64,000 bases of DNA from an uncultured Desulfuromusa sp. (GCF_963675815.1 NZ_OY776574.1:2164001-2228000); one strand, 5' to 3'. Shown: positions 1 to 8,403, counted from the first letter of the stretch. Program-made: numbers and translations. Notes: generated by a model from the letters alone, not told the origin.

Positions 1-1
1 T

Positions 2-532
2 ACCCGTGCCATTGCTGATCAGGCCCGAACAATCAGAATTCCGGTACACATGATCGAGACGATTAACAAGCTGATAAGAACCACCCGTCAGTTGGTTCAG
101 GAATGTGGACGTGAGCCGACCCCGGAAGAAATTGCTGATCGGATGGACCTTCCTCTTGATAAGGTCCGCAGGGTTTTGAAAATTGCCAAAGAACCAATCA
201 GTCTGGAGACACCCATCGGTGAAGAGGAAGATTCCTCTCTTGGTGATTTTATTGAGGATAAGGGGGTTGTTTCACCTTTGGAAGCCGTTTTGAAAGGGAA
301 TCTTTCCGACCAGACATCGCGTGTCCTGGGCTCTTTGACGCCGCGGGAAGAAAAAGTTTTGCGGATGCGTTTTGGTATTGGTGAAAAGTCTGATCACACC
401 CTTGAGGAAGTTGGTCAGGACTTTAATGTTACTCGTGAGCGGATTCGGCAGATTGAAGCAAAGGCGTTGAGAAAATTGCGACATCCCAGTCGTGCAAAAC
501 GGTTAAGGGGATTTGCATCAACTGAAAGTTGA
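2..532 (+). CDS. rpoD: RNA polymerase sigma factor RpoD (sigma-70), C-terminal part, 5' end outside window
   Basis: Primary sigma factor that directs core RNA polymerase to -10/-35 promoters. The reading frame is open from base 2, so the gene enters from the left; the first in-frame ATG at 50 is internal. Visible are the end of region 2/3.0 (TRAIADQARTIRIPVHMIE), region 3 with TPEEIADRMDLPLDKV, and region 4 with LTPREEKVLRMRFGIG followed by the helix-turn-helix TLEEVGQDFNVTRERIRQIE that reads the -35 element. The C-terminus, ending RHPSRAKRLRGFASTES, is typical of RpoD. The family match is unambiguous; only the N-terminal two thirds are missing because of the window edge. Confidence 0.97.
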   Translation, partial: TRAIADQARTIRIPVHMIETINKLIRTTRQLVQECGREPTPEEIADRMDLPLDKVRRVLKIAKEPISLETPIGEEEDSSLGDFIEDKGVVSPLEAVLKGNLSDQTSRVLGSLTPREEKVLRMRFGIGEKSDHTLEEVGQDFNVTRERIRQIEAKALRKLRHPSRAKRLRGFASTES

Positions 533-590
533 TAATGTCACTGCGAAGAGAATTTTGTACGGATATTTTAAGGGAAAAGGATTCTTTTTC

Positions 591-620
591 TTGACAGGTG
601 GTCGTTTTATTCATTATCCT
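591..620 (+). promoter_or_regulatory. sigma-70-like promoter of the tRNA gene
   Basis: A consensus -35 TTGACA (591-596) is followed, 18 bp later, by a -10 TATCCT (615-620). The tRNA begins 16 bp after the -10, so transcription would start about 8 nt upstream of the mature 5' end, with a GC-rich stretch (gtgcgcag) at the start site as is common for stable RNA promoters. Inferred from sequence only. Confidence 0.6.
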
Positions 621-635
621 AATCTTTTGTGCGCA

Positions 636-712
636 GGGCCCATAGCTCAGTTGGTTAGAGCCGCCGGCTCATAACCGGCTGGTCCGAGGTTCGAGTCCTC
701 GTGGGCCCACCA
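636..712 (+). tRNA. tRNA with CAT anticodon, probably tRNA-Ile2 (lysidine type), possibly elongator tRNA-Met
   Basis: A full cloverleaf is visible. The acceptor stem GGGCCCA/TGGGCCC is followed by encoded ACCA at 709-712. The D arm is in AGCTCAGTTGGTTAGAGC, the anticodon stem GCCGG/CCGGC (663-667, 675-679) holds loop CTCATAA with anticodon CAT at 670-672, and the T arm contains GGTTCGAGTCC. CAT is shared by initiator Met, elongator Met and the TilS-modified Ile2. The paired first acceptor base excludes initiator Met. The GGCTCATAACC anticodon arm resembles bacterial Ile2 more than elongator Met, but this needs covariance-model scoring. Confidence 0.95.
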
Positions 713-868
713 GATTAACCCTAGCGGTAGTTACGCTACATACTTTATTAGGCCGTAGAGATTGAACGGAGACAGTCTTTTAACAACGTTGACGCTGCCG
801 GATATTGAATCCCGGGGAGGCGTAAAGATTGCGTCACAGTTGGCAAGTATAGGGAAACCGATAATTAG
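713..868 (+). other. tRNA 3' trailer or small RNA ending at an intrinsic terminator
   Basis: About 155 nt separate the tRNA from a strong terminator, and no open reading frame with a ribosome-binding site lies in it. Short hairpins can be drawn, for example TAGCG/CGCTA just after the tRNA. I recognise no known RNA family. It may be a long tRNA trailer or a small RNA released by 3' processing. Confidence 0.3.
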
Positions 869-905
869 AGAGTGCACCGAGAAACCGGTGCACTCTTTCT
901 TTTTG
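869..905 (+). terminator. intrinsic terminator downstream of the tRNA
   Basis: A perfect 11-bp stem (869-879 paired with 886-896, AGAGTGCACCG/CGGTGCACTCT) with a 6-nt loop is followed by TTCTTTTT. It separates the tRNA transcript from nif3. Confidence 0.9.
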
Positions 906-918
906 TGGGGGTGTTTTT

Positions 919-2049
919 ATGGCTAAACAGAAAACAGCCTGTCTAGCTGATATTATTGGTCTTCTCAATCGTCTTTGTCCTCCTGATTTAGCAGAGGATT
1001 GGGATAATGTCGGGTTGCAGGTTGGTGATCCGAAAGCAAAAATCGAGAAAATTCTGGTCTGTCTGGACGCTGAAGACATTGCCATTGAAGAAGCGGGTAG
1101 AAGAGGCGCACAGCTTGTCATATCTCACCATCCTTTGATTTTTAAACCCCTTAAACGATTAAGTCCCATAGATATGACGGGGAGGGTTCTTTTTCGGGCG
1201 ATCAAGCAGGATATTGCTGTCGTCAGTGCTCATACTAATCTGGACCGTGCTGCAGACGGACTGAATGACTGGTTGGCCGAACGACTCGGAGTCACAGAAG
1301 TGCTTCCTCTTGAAGCTCCCCTGTCCGGCAATTTCTACAAACTTGTTGTGTATGTTCCTCGTGGACATGAGGATGAAGTTCGGGATGCCATCTTAGCTTC
1401 CGGAGCTGGACGAATTGGTGCTTATGACCGTGTGTCGTTCAGTAGCCAGGGGGTGGGTACTTTTCGTGGGGATCAGGACACAAACGCTTTTATCGGGAAT
1501 CCAGGTGAGCTTGTTGCGACAGATGAAGTGCGGCTGGAAACCATCGTTTCAGCTGCGCTTTTAAGTAAGGCTGTTTCCCGAATGCTGAAAGCTCACCCCT
1601 ATGAAGAGGTGGCATATGACCTAATTCCATTGGCAAATGAACGTTCAGATGTCGGATTGGGGCGTATTGGCCAATTGGATGAAGCTGTTTCGTTCCAGCA
1701 ATTTGCAGAACAGGTTAAAGAGGCGTTAGGTATTTCTTCTTTGAAAATAGTTGGTGATTTAGGTCGGAAGATAAGCCGGGTAGCGGTTTGTGGTGGCACC
1801 GGGATGTCAATGTTTTCCGCTGCTTTAAGACAAGGTGCGGATTGTTTGGTCACCGGTGATGTCAAGTTTCATGAAGCACAAAGGGCAAAAGCTGAAGGTG
1901 TTGCGTTGCTTGATGCCGGGCATTTTGCTACGGAACACATTATGGTGATGGAACTGTCTAAACGTTTACGGAACATTCTATCCCAACAGAATTTTGCCAT
2001 TGAGGTAATAGAAATGACAGCGGAAAGAGACCCTTTAGTTTTTTTCTGA
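919..2049 (+). CDS. Nif3-like dinuclear metal-centre protein (DUF34/YbgI family)
   Basis: A 376-residue protein of the Nif3/YqfO family. Such proteins form toroidal hexamers with a two-metal site; their cellular reaction is unsettled, though some have been linked to GTP cyclohydrolase-like activity. Family features visible are the N-terminal EDWDNVGLQVGD block, ISHHPLIFKPL with the metal-binding histidines, and SAHTNLDRAADGLNDWL. An inserted YqfO/CutA-like middle domain (about 130-230, containing HPYEEVAYD) follows, then the C-terminal GDVKFHEA and DAGHFATEH metal motifs. The ATG at 919 follows a G-rich stretch. Only 36 bp separate it from the zinc-ribbon gene, suggesting an operon; this pairing is common in Geobacter-like genomes. 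Confidence 0.93.
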   Translation: MAKQKTACLADIIGLLNRLCPPDLAEDWDNVGLQVGDPKAKIEKILVCLDAEDIAIEEAGRRGAQLVISHHPLIFKPLKRLSPIDMTGRVLFRAIKQDIAVVSAHTNLDRAADGLNDWLAERLGVTEVLPLEAPLSGNFYKLVVYVPRGHEDEVRDAILASGAGRIGAYDRVSFSSQGVGTFRGDQDTNAFIGNPGELVATDEVRLETIVSAALLSKAVSRMLKAHPYEEVAYDLIPLANERSDVGLGRIGQLDEAVSFQQFAEQVKEALGISSLKIVGDLGRKISRVAVCGGTGMSMFSAALRQGADCLVTGDVKFHEAQRAKAEGVALLDAGHFATEHIMVMELSKRLRNILSQQNFAIEVIEMTAERDPLVFF

Positions 2050-2085
2050 CTGTCACAACATGGACTGGAAAATGGAGGTTTTAAC

Positions 2086-2796
2086 GTGAAAAACAAAATG
2101 AACTTGCTGAAAGATCTGCAGGAGATTGATCAGGAGATCAGCTCTATCGAGGCAACCCGACAAGGTTACCGAGATGAATTGAATGCCTTTGAAGCTGACG
2201 CCACCAGGGTTCAGGGGATGCTCGATCAGTTGACGGATGAAGTTGCTCTTTTGCAACAGGCAGAGGCTGAATTGCAGCAAGGTTTGCTGAAGGAGCGCGA
2301 CAATGTCGGTCGGGTAGAAGCGCGGTTGCCCGAGATTCAAACCCAGAAAGAATATGTTGCTGTTCTGAAAGAAATAGACATTGCCAAAAAAGCTAACAAG
2401 GATGTCGAAGAACAGATGCTGACCAAGCAGCAGGAAGTTGCTGTGCTTGAAGCGGATCTCAAGGAAAAGCAAGAAGAACTGGCCGCCATTCGGGAAAAAT
2501 CAGAAGCTCGAGGCGCTGAATTGGCGAAATCTCTGGAAGAATCTGAGGAAATCCTGCTTAAACGGACGCAAACTCGAGAATCTGTTGCCGCCGAACTTCC
2601 TGTTAGCCTCTTGCGTAAGTACCATACTCTATTTAAACGCAGAGGCGGACTTGCTCTGGCTTTGGCAAGCAATGGAGCCTGTCTCGGGTGTCATATGCAG
2701 CTGCCACCACAGCAATACAATAAGTTGCTAAAAATAGAAGAAATACAAACCTGTCCCCACTGTAACAGGATTCTTTACGTAGAACTGGAAAATTGA
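2086..2796 (+). CDS. Coiled-coil zinc-ribbon protein (DUF164/C4-type zinc ribbon)
   Basis: A 236-residue protein with a long charged coiled coil (about residues 1-165) and a C-terminal C4 zinc ribbon: CLGC at 199-202 and CPHC at 223-226. It belongs to the conserved family that follows nif3 and precedes rnpB in Geobacter and relatives. The role is not established; the fold suggests nucleic-acid or protein tethering. The start is GTG at 2086, preceded by GGAGG at about 2071; an internal ATG five codons in is the alternative. It is probably co-transcribed with nif3. Confidence 0.88.
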   Translation: MKNKMNLLKDLQEIDQEISSIEATRQGYRDELNAFEADATRVQGMLDQLTDEVALLQQAEAELQQGLLKERDNVGRVEARLPEIQTQKEYVAVLKEIDIAKKANKDVEEQMLTKQQEVAVLEADLKEKQEELAAIREKSEARGAELAKSLEESEEILLKRTQTRESVAAELPVSLLRKYHTLFKRRGGLALALASNGACLGCHMQLPPQQYNKLLKIEEIQTCPHCNRILYVELEN

Positions 2797-2824
2797 TATT
2801 CAGGAGTTATTCAAGTATCAATTT

Positions 2825-3227
2825 GGTCAAAGAAGGACAGGTGATCGCCGTCTGTCGTAGCTTCAGCTACGCTTGAGGGAGGAAAGTCCGGGCTCCAAAG
2901 GACAGGATGGTTCCTAACGGGAACCGGGGGTAACCCCAGGGAAAGTGCCACAGAGAGGAGACCGTCTCATTGAGTCCACAGGGCTAAATGCAGATAAGGG
3001 TGAAAGGGTGAGGTAAGAGCTCACCAGTTCTGGCGGTGACGTCAGAAGCTCGGTAAACCCCATCCGGAGCAAGGTCGAATAGGGGAACGTTTGAGGGCGG
3101 TCCGCTCGAAGTTCCCGGGTCTGGCTGCTTGAGACCGTTGGCAACGACGGTCCTAGATGAATGATTACCGTCCTGCTGCAGGTAACTTCAGCAGGAAACA
3201 GAACCCGGCTTACGGACTTCTTTGGCC
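2825..3227 (+). ncRNA. rnpB: RNase P RNA (bacterial class A)
   Basis: Catalytic RNA of RNase P, which matures tRNA 5' ends. The conserved 5' core GAGGAAAGTCCGGGCTCC, the ACAG and GGGTAAACCCC-like segments, AGAAGCTCGGTAAACCCCAT and the 3' signature AACCCGGCTTACGG are all present. The ends are set by an 11-bp P1 helix pairing 2825-2835 (GGTCAAAGAAG) with 3217-3227 (CTTCTTTGGCC), with one G-T wobble. A T run follows directly. Confidence 0.97.
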
Positions 3228-3235
3228 ACTTTTTT

Positions 3236-3272
3236 TGCGGCAGTATGATATTATCATGCTGCCGCATTTTTC
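3236..3272 (+). terminator. intrinsic terminator after rnpB
   Basis: A 14-bp stem (3236-3249 with 3253-3266, one G-T wobble) with a 3-nt loop is followed by TTTTTC. It isolates rnpB from the LOG-family gene. Confidence 0.88.
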
Positions 3273-3313
3273 TTGGCAGGGGAATGAACTGAATTTATCA
3301 GGAGGAATCTGAT

Positions 3314-4339
3314 ATGCCATTACGTTTTGATCGCTGCAATGGTGAGATAGATGAACTTATTGATCAGCTGATGCGTAAAACCGGGGTTCATCATCCGGAT
3401 ATGATCAGGGAGATGATTCTGGGGGCTCTGAAGTCCGGCCAGGAAAATGATTATCTTGCCGATCAGAAGCTGATGCGAACCACAATGAAGGAGATGCGTT
3501 ATACCAATAAGGTTTTTTCTCCCTATCGAAATCGGAGGAAGGTTACAATTTTTGGAAGTGCCAGAACTCCTTCTGATGCAGCAATATATAAGACCTGTGT
3601 AGAGTTTTCCCGGATGCTGGTAGAGCGAAACTATATGGTCATAACCGGCGGCGGCCCAGGGATTATGCGTGCTGGCAATGAGGGGGCAGGGGCTGCAAAT
3701 TCCTTCGCAGTTAATATCCGTCTGCCATTTGAGCAGGATACCAATCCGGTGATGGACAAAGATGAAAAAGTGATCACCTATAAATATTTCTTTAACCGTA
3801 AGGTTGCTTTTCTTAAGGAAGCGGATGCCGTTGTCATGTTTCCTGGAGGGTTTGGGACTCTGGATGAAACTATGGAAATCATGACTTTAATCCAGACCGG
3901 GAAAAATCCCCCCATTCCACTGGTGATGATCGATGATGACGATGGATATTGGGAAGATTGGCTCGATTTTCTCAAAGAAAGCTTGTTTAAAAGAGGATTG
4001 ATTTCCGGTGAAGATTTTGGTTTGTTCTCAATAACTCGTAACCCGGTTGAAGCTGTTCAGGTGATCGATGATTTTTACAAGAATTATCATTCATTACGGT
4101 TTGTTAGAAGCAGGATGATTATTCGTCTTAATAAGGCGCTTGATTCGGATCATCTCAATATACTGACAAATGAATTCAGTGCCATTTTGATTCCTGGAGG
4201 AAAAATGAGTTTGTGTTCTCACTTACCCGAGGAACATGATCAGCCTGATTTGAAGCACTTGCCACGATTAACAGTCGACTTTAACCGACGTAGCTATGGC
4301 TTATTGAAGTCATTTATCCGCAGAATTAATTCCTTTTAG
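3314..4339 (+). CDS. LOG family protein (lysine-decarboxylase-like Rossmann fold)
   Basis: A 341-residue protein carrying both LOG signatures: GGGPGIMRAGNEGA near residues 113-126 and PGGFGTLDE near 177-185. Well-studied LOG proteins are nucleoside-5'-monophosphate phosphoribohydrolases; the old label lysine decarboxylase is misleading. This member is longer than the ~190-residue LOG core, with about 75 extra residues at the N-terminus and about 80 at the C-terminus. The ATG at 3314 has AGGAGG upstream. Ten bases separate it from the next gene, so the two are likely co-transcribed. The substrate is unknown. Confidence 0.88.
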   Translation: MPLRFDRCNGEIDELIDQLMRKTGVHHPDMIREMILGALKSGQENDYLADQKLMRTTMKEMRYTNKVFSPYRNRRKVTIFGSARTPSDAAIYKTCVEFSRMLVERNYMVITGGGPGIMRAGNEGAGAANSFAVNIRLPFEQDTNPVMDKDEKVITYKYFFNRKVAFLKEADAVVMFPGGFGTLDETMEIMTLIQTGKNPPIPLVMIDDDDGYWEDWLDFLKESLFKRGLISGEDFGLFSITRNPVEAVQVIDDFYKNYHSLRFVRSRMIIRLNKALDSDHLNILTNEFSAILIPGGKMSLCSHLPEEHDQPDLKHLPRLTVDFNRRSYGLLKSFIRRINSF

Positions 4340-4349
4340 AAAGTTTAAA

Positions 4350-5465
4350 ATGTCTATTGATAAAAATCTTCCTATCAGTCGGGTGACGGCTCATCTTCCG
4401 CGGCGAGATTTGCGTAAAATGCTACGACTGGTGCGTTTACTTTTTCGTATGAGTCAGTCCGTTGTATATCGCAACGAAGTGTTTCCTGAACTCCCGGACG
4501 TGGCTCGTTTCGATCCCGGCCACGCGGCGTTGATGATGGGATATGATTTTCACCTCACGAGCAATGGACCACGTCTGATTGAGGTGAACACGAATGCCGG
4601 TGGTGCCTATCTTTCCTGGCTTAGTGAACAGCAGGCAGAACAGTCTTCAGCTGTTTATCTTTCACACCGCTTTGAACAGAGACTTTTGAACAGTTTTCTG
4701 CAGGAATGGCATGACTTTTCAGGTGGCGATCAGTCGTTGCGGAGGGTTGTCATTATCGATGAAGATCTGGAAAAGCAGGCTCTTTTTCCTGAAATGGAGG
4801 CATGCAAAAGTTGGTTGTGCCGGCACGACATTGACGCTCATATTGCCACGCCGGATGAGCTGCAGCTGCAATCCGACGGGGTCTATTTCCGTGGTGACAG
4901 AGTTGATTTGATCTATAATCGCCACTGCGACTTTTTCCTTGAAACCGGACAGATGCTACGGTTGAAACAGGCATATCTTGCCGGCCATGTTTGTCTTTCA
5001 CCCAATCCCTTTGCCTACGGGTTGCTGGCTGATAAGCGGCGCATGACTCTCTGGTCTGATCCGGGGTTTCTGGATAAGCTGAGTTTACCAGGTGGAGATA
5101 AGGCGTTGCTGCTTGAGATTATTCCACAAAGTTTTCTATTATCCGGTCTGAATCCGGATGATACCTGGGCGCAGCGTAAAACATTAATTTTTAAGCCTGT
5201 CACTATGTTTGCTGGCCGTGGGGTGCTTTTGGGGAAGGGAATTACTAGAAAACGTTTTTCATCTCTGGATCCGGAAACCACCCTGGTTCAGCAGTTGGTG
5301 ACACCATCGGTTGAAACGTCCACAAATGGACAGGAATTTAAACTGGATATCCGTCTTTTTGTGTATCGAAATCACTTAATAGGTGTAGGGGCAAGGTTGT
5401 ATCGGGGCCAGGTTACGAATATGAAAACAGAAGGAGGTGGGTTTGCCCCTGTTAAAATTATTTAG
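4350..5465 (+). CDS. Putative circularly permuted ATP-grasp enzyme
   Basis: A 371-residue protein I cannot assign to a named enzyme. It contains ATP-grasp-like elements in permuted order. IEVNTNAGGAYLSWL, which looks like the Mg-binding E-x-N motif normally at the C-terminal end, is at about residues 75-89. FKPVTMFAGRGVLLGK, resembling the lysine plus glycine-rich loop, is at about 280-296, and FKLDIRLFVYR with GVGARLYRGQVTN follows at the C-terminus. This suggests a carboxylate-amine/thiol ligase fold. It probably forms an operon with the upstream LOG gene. Function and substrate are unknown. Confidence 0.6.
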   Translation: MSIDKNLPISRVTAHLPRRDLRKMLRLVRLLFRMSQSVVYRNEVFPELPDVARFDPGHAALMMGYDFHLTSNGPRLIEVNTNAGGAYLSWLSEQQAEQSSAVYLSHRFEQRLLNSFLQEWHDFSGGDQSLRRVVIIDEDLEKQALFPEMEACKSWLCRHDIDAHIATPDELQLQSDGVYFRGDRVDLIYNRHCDFFLETGQMLRLKQAYLAGHVCLSPNPFAYGLLADKRRMTLWSDPGFLDKLSLPGGDKALLLEIIPQSFLLSGLNPDDTWAQRKTLIFKPVTMFAGRGVLLGKGITRKRFSSLDPETTLVQQLVTPSVETSTNGQEFKLDIRLFVYRNHLIGVGARLYRGQVTNMKTEGGGFAPVKII

Positions 5466-5534
5466 TTTCCGCTGTCTTCATTCGCTTATATTGTTTTGAT
5501 TCAGAATGATTCCAACAATCTTTTAACGCATGTA

Positions 5535-6455
5535 TCAATTTTGCACAGTTAATATTCTGACAATATCCCGGCTGATGTTTTCTGCAGCCTCTTTTGCTTC
5601 ATCCAAAGATCTTATAAATAATACAAAATCATGAACCTGACCCTTATAATGTCGGTGGATGACAGAGGTGCCTGCACTTTTGAGACGTGTTCCATAGGTG
5701 ATTGCCTCTGTCGCCAGAGCATCAAGTTCAGCGGTGATAATCGTAGCCGGGGGAAGTCCCGAGAGGCTATCAGCCAAAAGTGGAGAGACCAGAGGATTGC
5801 CGGCATCATGTGAATCTTGCAGGTAATAGCTACTGAACGTGCGGCTGTTTTCTACTGTTAATAAATTGTCATTGATGCCATTGATTTTGTCTTCATGTTC
5901 TGTCTGCAGATCAAGCAACGGACAGATCAGGACTTGGTAAATCGGGCTGAAATCTTCCCTTTCGAGAGCCAGTAGGCAAATACTTGCTGCCAGATTCCCG
6001 CCGGCACTGTCACCGGCAATGATCAGTTGATCTGCTCTGATATTGAGAGCGACATCATTTTCCTGAATCCAGAGTGCGATTTGATAGCATTCTTCTAAAG
6101 CGTAGGGGAATTTGTGTTCAGGAGCCAGGCCATAGTCGACACTGATCAGGACAGTCTTTGCAGAGTTGGAGATCATTCGACAAATATTATCCGAAGTTTC
6201 AGGGCTGCCGATACTGAAGCCACCGCCGTGCATGTAGAGAACGACCGGAAATGGGCCGCTACCTGGTGGGTTGTAGATTCGAACTTTGGTTGTTCCCAGG
6301 GCCGTAGCCGCTGTAACGTTGTCAATATGTCCGGGAAAAGGAACTTTAGCCGATCTTGAGGATCGAGCACTTTCCAGTCTTCGTGCCTCACTAATATCTT
6401 CAAGAGGCAGCGGTTTGGCATTGAGGAAGGCTTTGATGAACTTGGATTTTTCCAT
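5535..6455 (-). CDS. Alpha/beta hydrolase, hormone-sensitive-lipase-like esterase
   Basis: A 306-residue carboxylesterase of the HSL (family IV) group, predicted to hydrolyse short-chain esters in the cytoplasm. The oxyanion motif HGGG is at 76-79, the nucleophile elbow GDSAGG at 148-153 (Ser150), the likely acid in TAELDAL and the catalytic histidine in QVHDF near the C-terminus. The start codon at 6455 lies one base after the stop of the upstream membrane-protein gene, so the pair is translationally linked. The natural substrate is unknown. Confidence 0.88.
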   Translation of the reverse strand: MEKSKFIKAFLNAKPLPLEDISEARRLESARSSRSAKVPFPGHIDNVTAATALGTTKVRIYNPPGSGPFPVVLYMHGGGFSIGSPETSDNICRMISNSAKTVLISVDYGLAPEHKFPYALEECYQIALWIQENDVALNIRADQLIIAGDSAGGNLAASICLLALEREDFSPIYQVLICPLLDLQTEHEDKINGINDNLLTVENSRTFSSYYLQDSHDAGNPLVSPLLADSLSGLPPATIITAELDALATEAITYGTRLKSAGTSVIHRHYKGQVHDFVLFIRSLDEAKEAAENISRDIVRILTVQN

Positions 6456-6456
6456 A

Positions 6457-7314
6457 TTAATCAGAAGATCGCCGTGATCGCAGGTAATGAACGGAATACC
6501 AGAGAAGCATCATTGCGGCGATCACCGGCAATACGGGAATAAACAGGCCGGTCGACTGTGCCATCAATACTGCGGCAACGAGTGCTACGACCGCGACCGG
6601 TAGATAGCGATTGAACCGTTTCTCTTGTCGCGCTCCTGAACCGGACAACGCAAGCAGATTATCGTTGATGGCGTAGCGTTTGGAAACATTAACAAAAAAG
6701 GCCACCATAATCCAATCCGAAAGTCCGAAAACCGGGACCAGATCTGTAGCCCCGGGATATGCCAATTTGATCAGAGCCATATCAATGAGAGGTGGTGGCC
6801 CCACAGGTGTACGGTAATACTGCTCAATCTTCTGGGCAAAATTGGCTGTTGGCCCAAGCCACCAACTGAACAGATCAGCCAGGGTCATAGCAATACAAAT
6901 CGGGACAACCTCCCAGAATCTATTGACAAAACGGGCGAGTGCAACACCAATAAGGGTTCCGATTAAAAGTAGCAAGCCTGACTTGATTCCGCTCAGTAGC
7001 AGTTGCCATGTTCCGATTAGCGAAATCTGGTTGATCAACCAGAGAATCAGAACCATGACGCTGAACCAGAAAAAATAAAAGCTGCGGGTACGCTTTTCCT
7101 GCTGCATCAACAGGGCAGGTTGTAACAGCTGTGCAGCAGAGTAAAGCTGCAGAACAATAAATCCGGCTGGCAACCAGGGAATTTCCGGATTCATTCGTTG
7201 GCCGACTGACAAGAAGATCACAAGAGCTAAACCCCAGATCATATGGCAGCAAAACAGGACTGCTATCATGTGTTGGTTGTGTTTGCTAAAAGCTGTGATC
7301 TGCTGGAAAGACAT
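6457..7314 (-). CDS. Polytopic membrane protein, possibly presenilin/SPP-like aspartyl protease
   Basis: A 285-residue protein with about seven or eight hydrophobic segments (roughly 17-38, 49-66, 79-98, 106-128, 134-153, 195-212, 238-258 and 260-277). I do not recognise a named family. Two membrane-embedded aspartates stand out: Asp147 in TLADLFSWW and Asp200 in VFGLSDWIMVA. Their arrangement recalls the YD and GxGD motifs of presenilin/signal-peptide-peptidase enzymes, although the second reads GLSD and no clear PAL motif is seen. The ribosome-binding site at the 7314 ATG is weak, so a downstream methionine is possible. The esterase gene follows at once. Confidence 0.6.
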   Translation of the reverse strand: MSFQQITAFSKHNQHMIAVLFCCHMIWGLALVIFLSVGQRMNPEIPWLPAGFIVLQLYSAAQLLQPALLMQQEKRTRSFYFFWFSVMVLILWLINQISLIGTWQLLLSGIKSGLLLLIGTLIGVALARFVNRFWEVVPICIAMTLADLFSWWLGPTANFAQKIEQYYRTPVGPPPLIDMALIKLAYPGATDLVPVFGLSDWIMVAFFVNVSKRYAINDNLLALSGSGARQEKRFNRYLPVAVVALVAAVLMAQSTGLFIPVLPVIAAMMLLWYSVHYLRSRRSSD

Positions 7315-7460
7315 GGGGCCTATGACACCTTTTTGAAGGAAAGATTGAAAGGGGAGTTATGCTCTCATGATCCTGACAGGTGGGTATTTATACGTGACAG
7401 CCATATGCAGGAAAGAGCTCGTTCTTGATAAGATTTTTCCTGAAATCGGTACCATCTTTA

Positions 7461-7820
7461 TCAACCTCCCGCTTTTTTGACTTTCCAACCTTTCTCCTGG
7501 AGTAAATTCAGAAGCAAGTCACGATGATCACCTTGAATTTCAATGACTCCGTTTTTAATTGTCCCACCAGTACCACATTTCTGTTTCAGGGATTTTGCTA
7601 ATACTTTGAGTTCATCACCCTCTAACGGTATGCCGGTCACCAGAGTGACCCCTTTTCCCTTGCGCCCTTTCGTTTCCCGTTGAATCCGGATAATTCCATC
7701 ATCTTTAGTCCGATTCGGCAGTTTGTTGTCGCAGCGGCATTTTTGTAACAGTTGCCCACATTTGCGGCAGGTTGGTCCTATTTCATCAGAATAAACAAGT
7801 CGACTATTTGAATTTGACAT
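7461..7820 (-). CDS. yciH: SUI1/YciH family translation initiation factor
   Basis: A 119-residue protein with the eIF1/SUI1 fold in the C-terminal 80 residues (GRKGKGVTLVTGIPL, KQKCGTGGTIKNGVIEIQGDH). An N-terminal CRKCGQLLQKCRC stretch may bind a metal. YciH-type proteins influence the fidelity of start selection on the 30S subunit. It lies 36 bp downstream of a small Cys-rich gene on the same strand and may be co-transcribed. Confidence 0.92.
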   Translation of the reverse strand: MSNSNSRLVYSDEIGPTCRKCGQLLQKCRCDNKLPNRTKDDGIIRIQRETKGRKGKGVTLVTGIPLEGDELKVLAKSLKQKCGTGGTIKNGVIEIQGDHRDLLLNLLQEKGWKVKKAGG

Positions 7821-7856
7821 GAAACTCTCTTTACTTAAAAAGGGCGGGCTTTACAG

Positions 7857-8060
7857 CTATTGATTAAGACTTTTCCTGAATTGGCACTCGACGCAGATTT
7901 TTTTCAGTTCATAGAGCCCAGACTCAGGAGACAGAATCGAAACAGTTATTATGTGTTGATTGCAGGTAATTTTGAAGCATTCGCTGCAAACGATTCCTTC
8001 TCCGACAGTGGAGCAAAAGTCACAAACATGACACATCCAGGCACTTTGTTCTTCCGACAT
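7857..8060 (-). CDS. Small cysteine-rich protein, probable zinc binder
   Basis: A 67-residue protein with eight cysteines: MCHVCDFC near 9-16, VCSECFKITC near 24-33 and ICVEC near 55-59. The spacing suggests two structural zinc sites, but I recognise no family. A GAGGT ribosome-binding site sits six bases before the ATG at 8060, which supports a real gene. It precedes yciH on the same strand, so a shared transcript is likely. No function is proposed. Confidence 0.6.
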   Translation of the reverse strand: MSEEQSAWMCHVCDFCSTVGEGIVCSECFKITCNQHIITVSILSPESGLYELKKICVECQFRKSLNQ

Positions 8061-8403
8061 TCTGACCTCATTAAAATTATTGTGAGCAACATCATAACCA
8101 ACTGAGTGTATTTCATCCAGATTTCTTTTTGTTGATTATTATTGTGAAAGTGACTGTGCCTGAATTCATGTCGATGGGTCGAGAGGTAGGCGCCCAAATC
8201 ATGTGATAAGCGGGGCCGATGACTTTTTATACAAAAAAACATCATATTTATATTGACAGAAGATTATAATTAATTTATTTTTACTTTAAGGGGTTGTTGA
8301 TCTTTTAACTAGGGAAAAACTCTTTCTGAAGCTGTCGTTATTGAACGAGCATGTCTTTGAGTCCATGCTGGTCTTTTCTCGCATAGGAAGCATAGGGAAA
8401 ACA
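8061..8403. other. Intergenic region between divergent genes
   Basis: This 343-bp AT-rich gap lies between the Cys-rich gene (minus) and the chemoreceptor gene (plus). It holds the chemoreceptor promoter near 8253-8281. I see no RNA motif; a c-di-GMP riboswitch was looked for and not found. Confidence 0.5.
8253..8281 (+). promoter_or_regulatory. sigma-70-like promoter upstream of the chemoreceptor gene
   Basis: TTGACA (8253-8258), a 17-bp spacer and TATTTT (8276-8281). The resulting leader would be about 115 nt. Confidence 0.5.
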
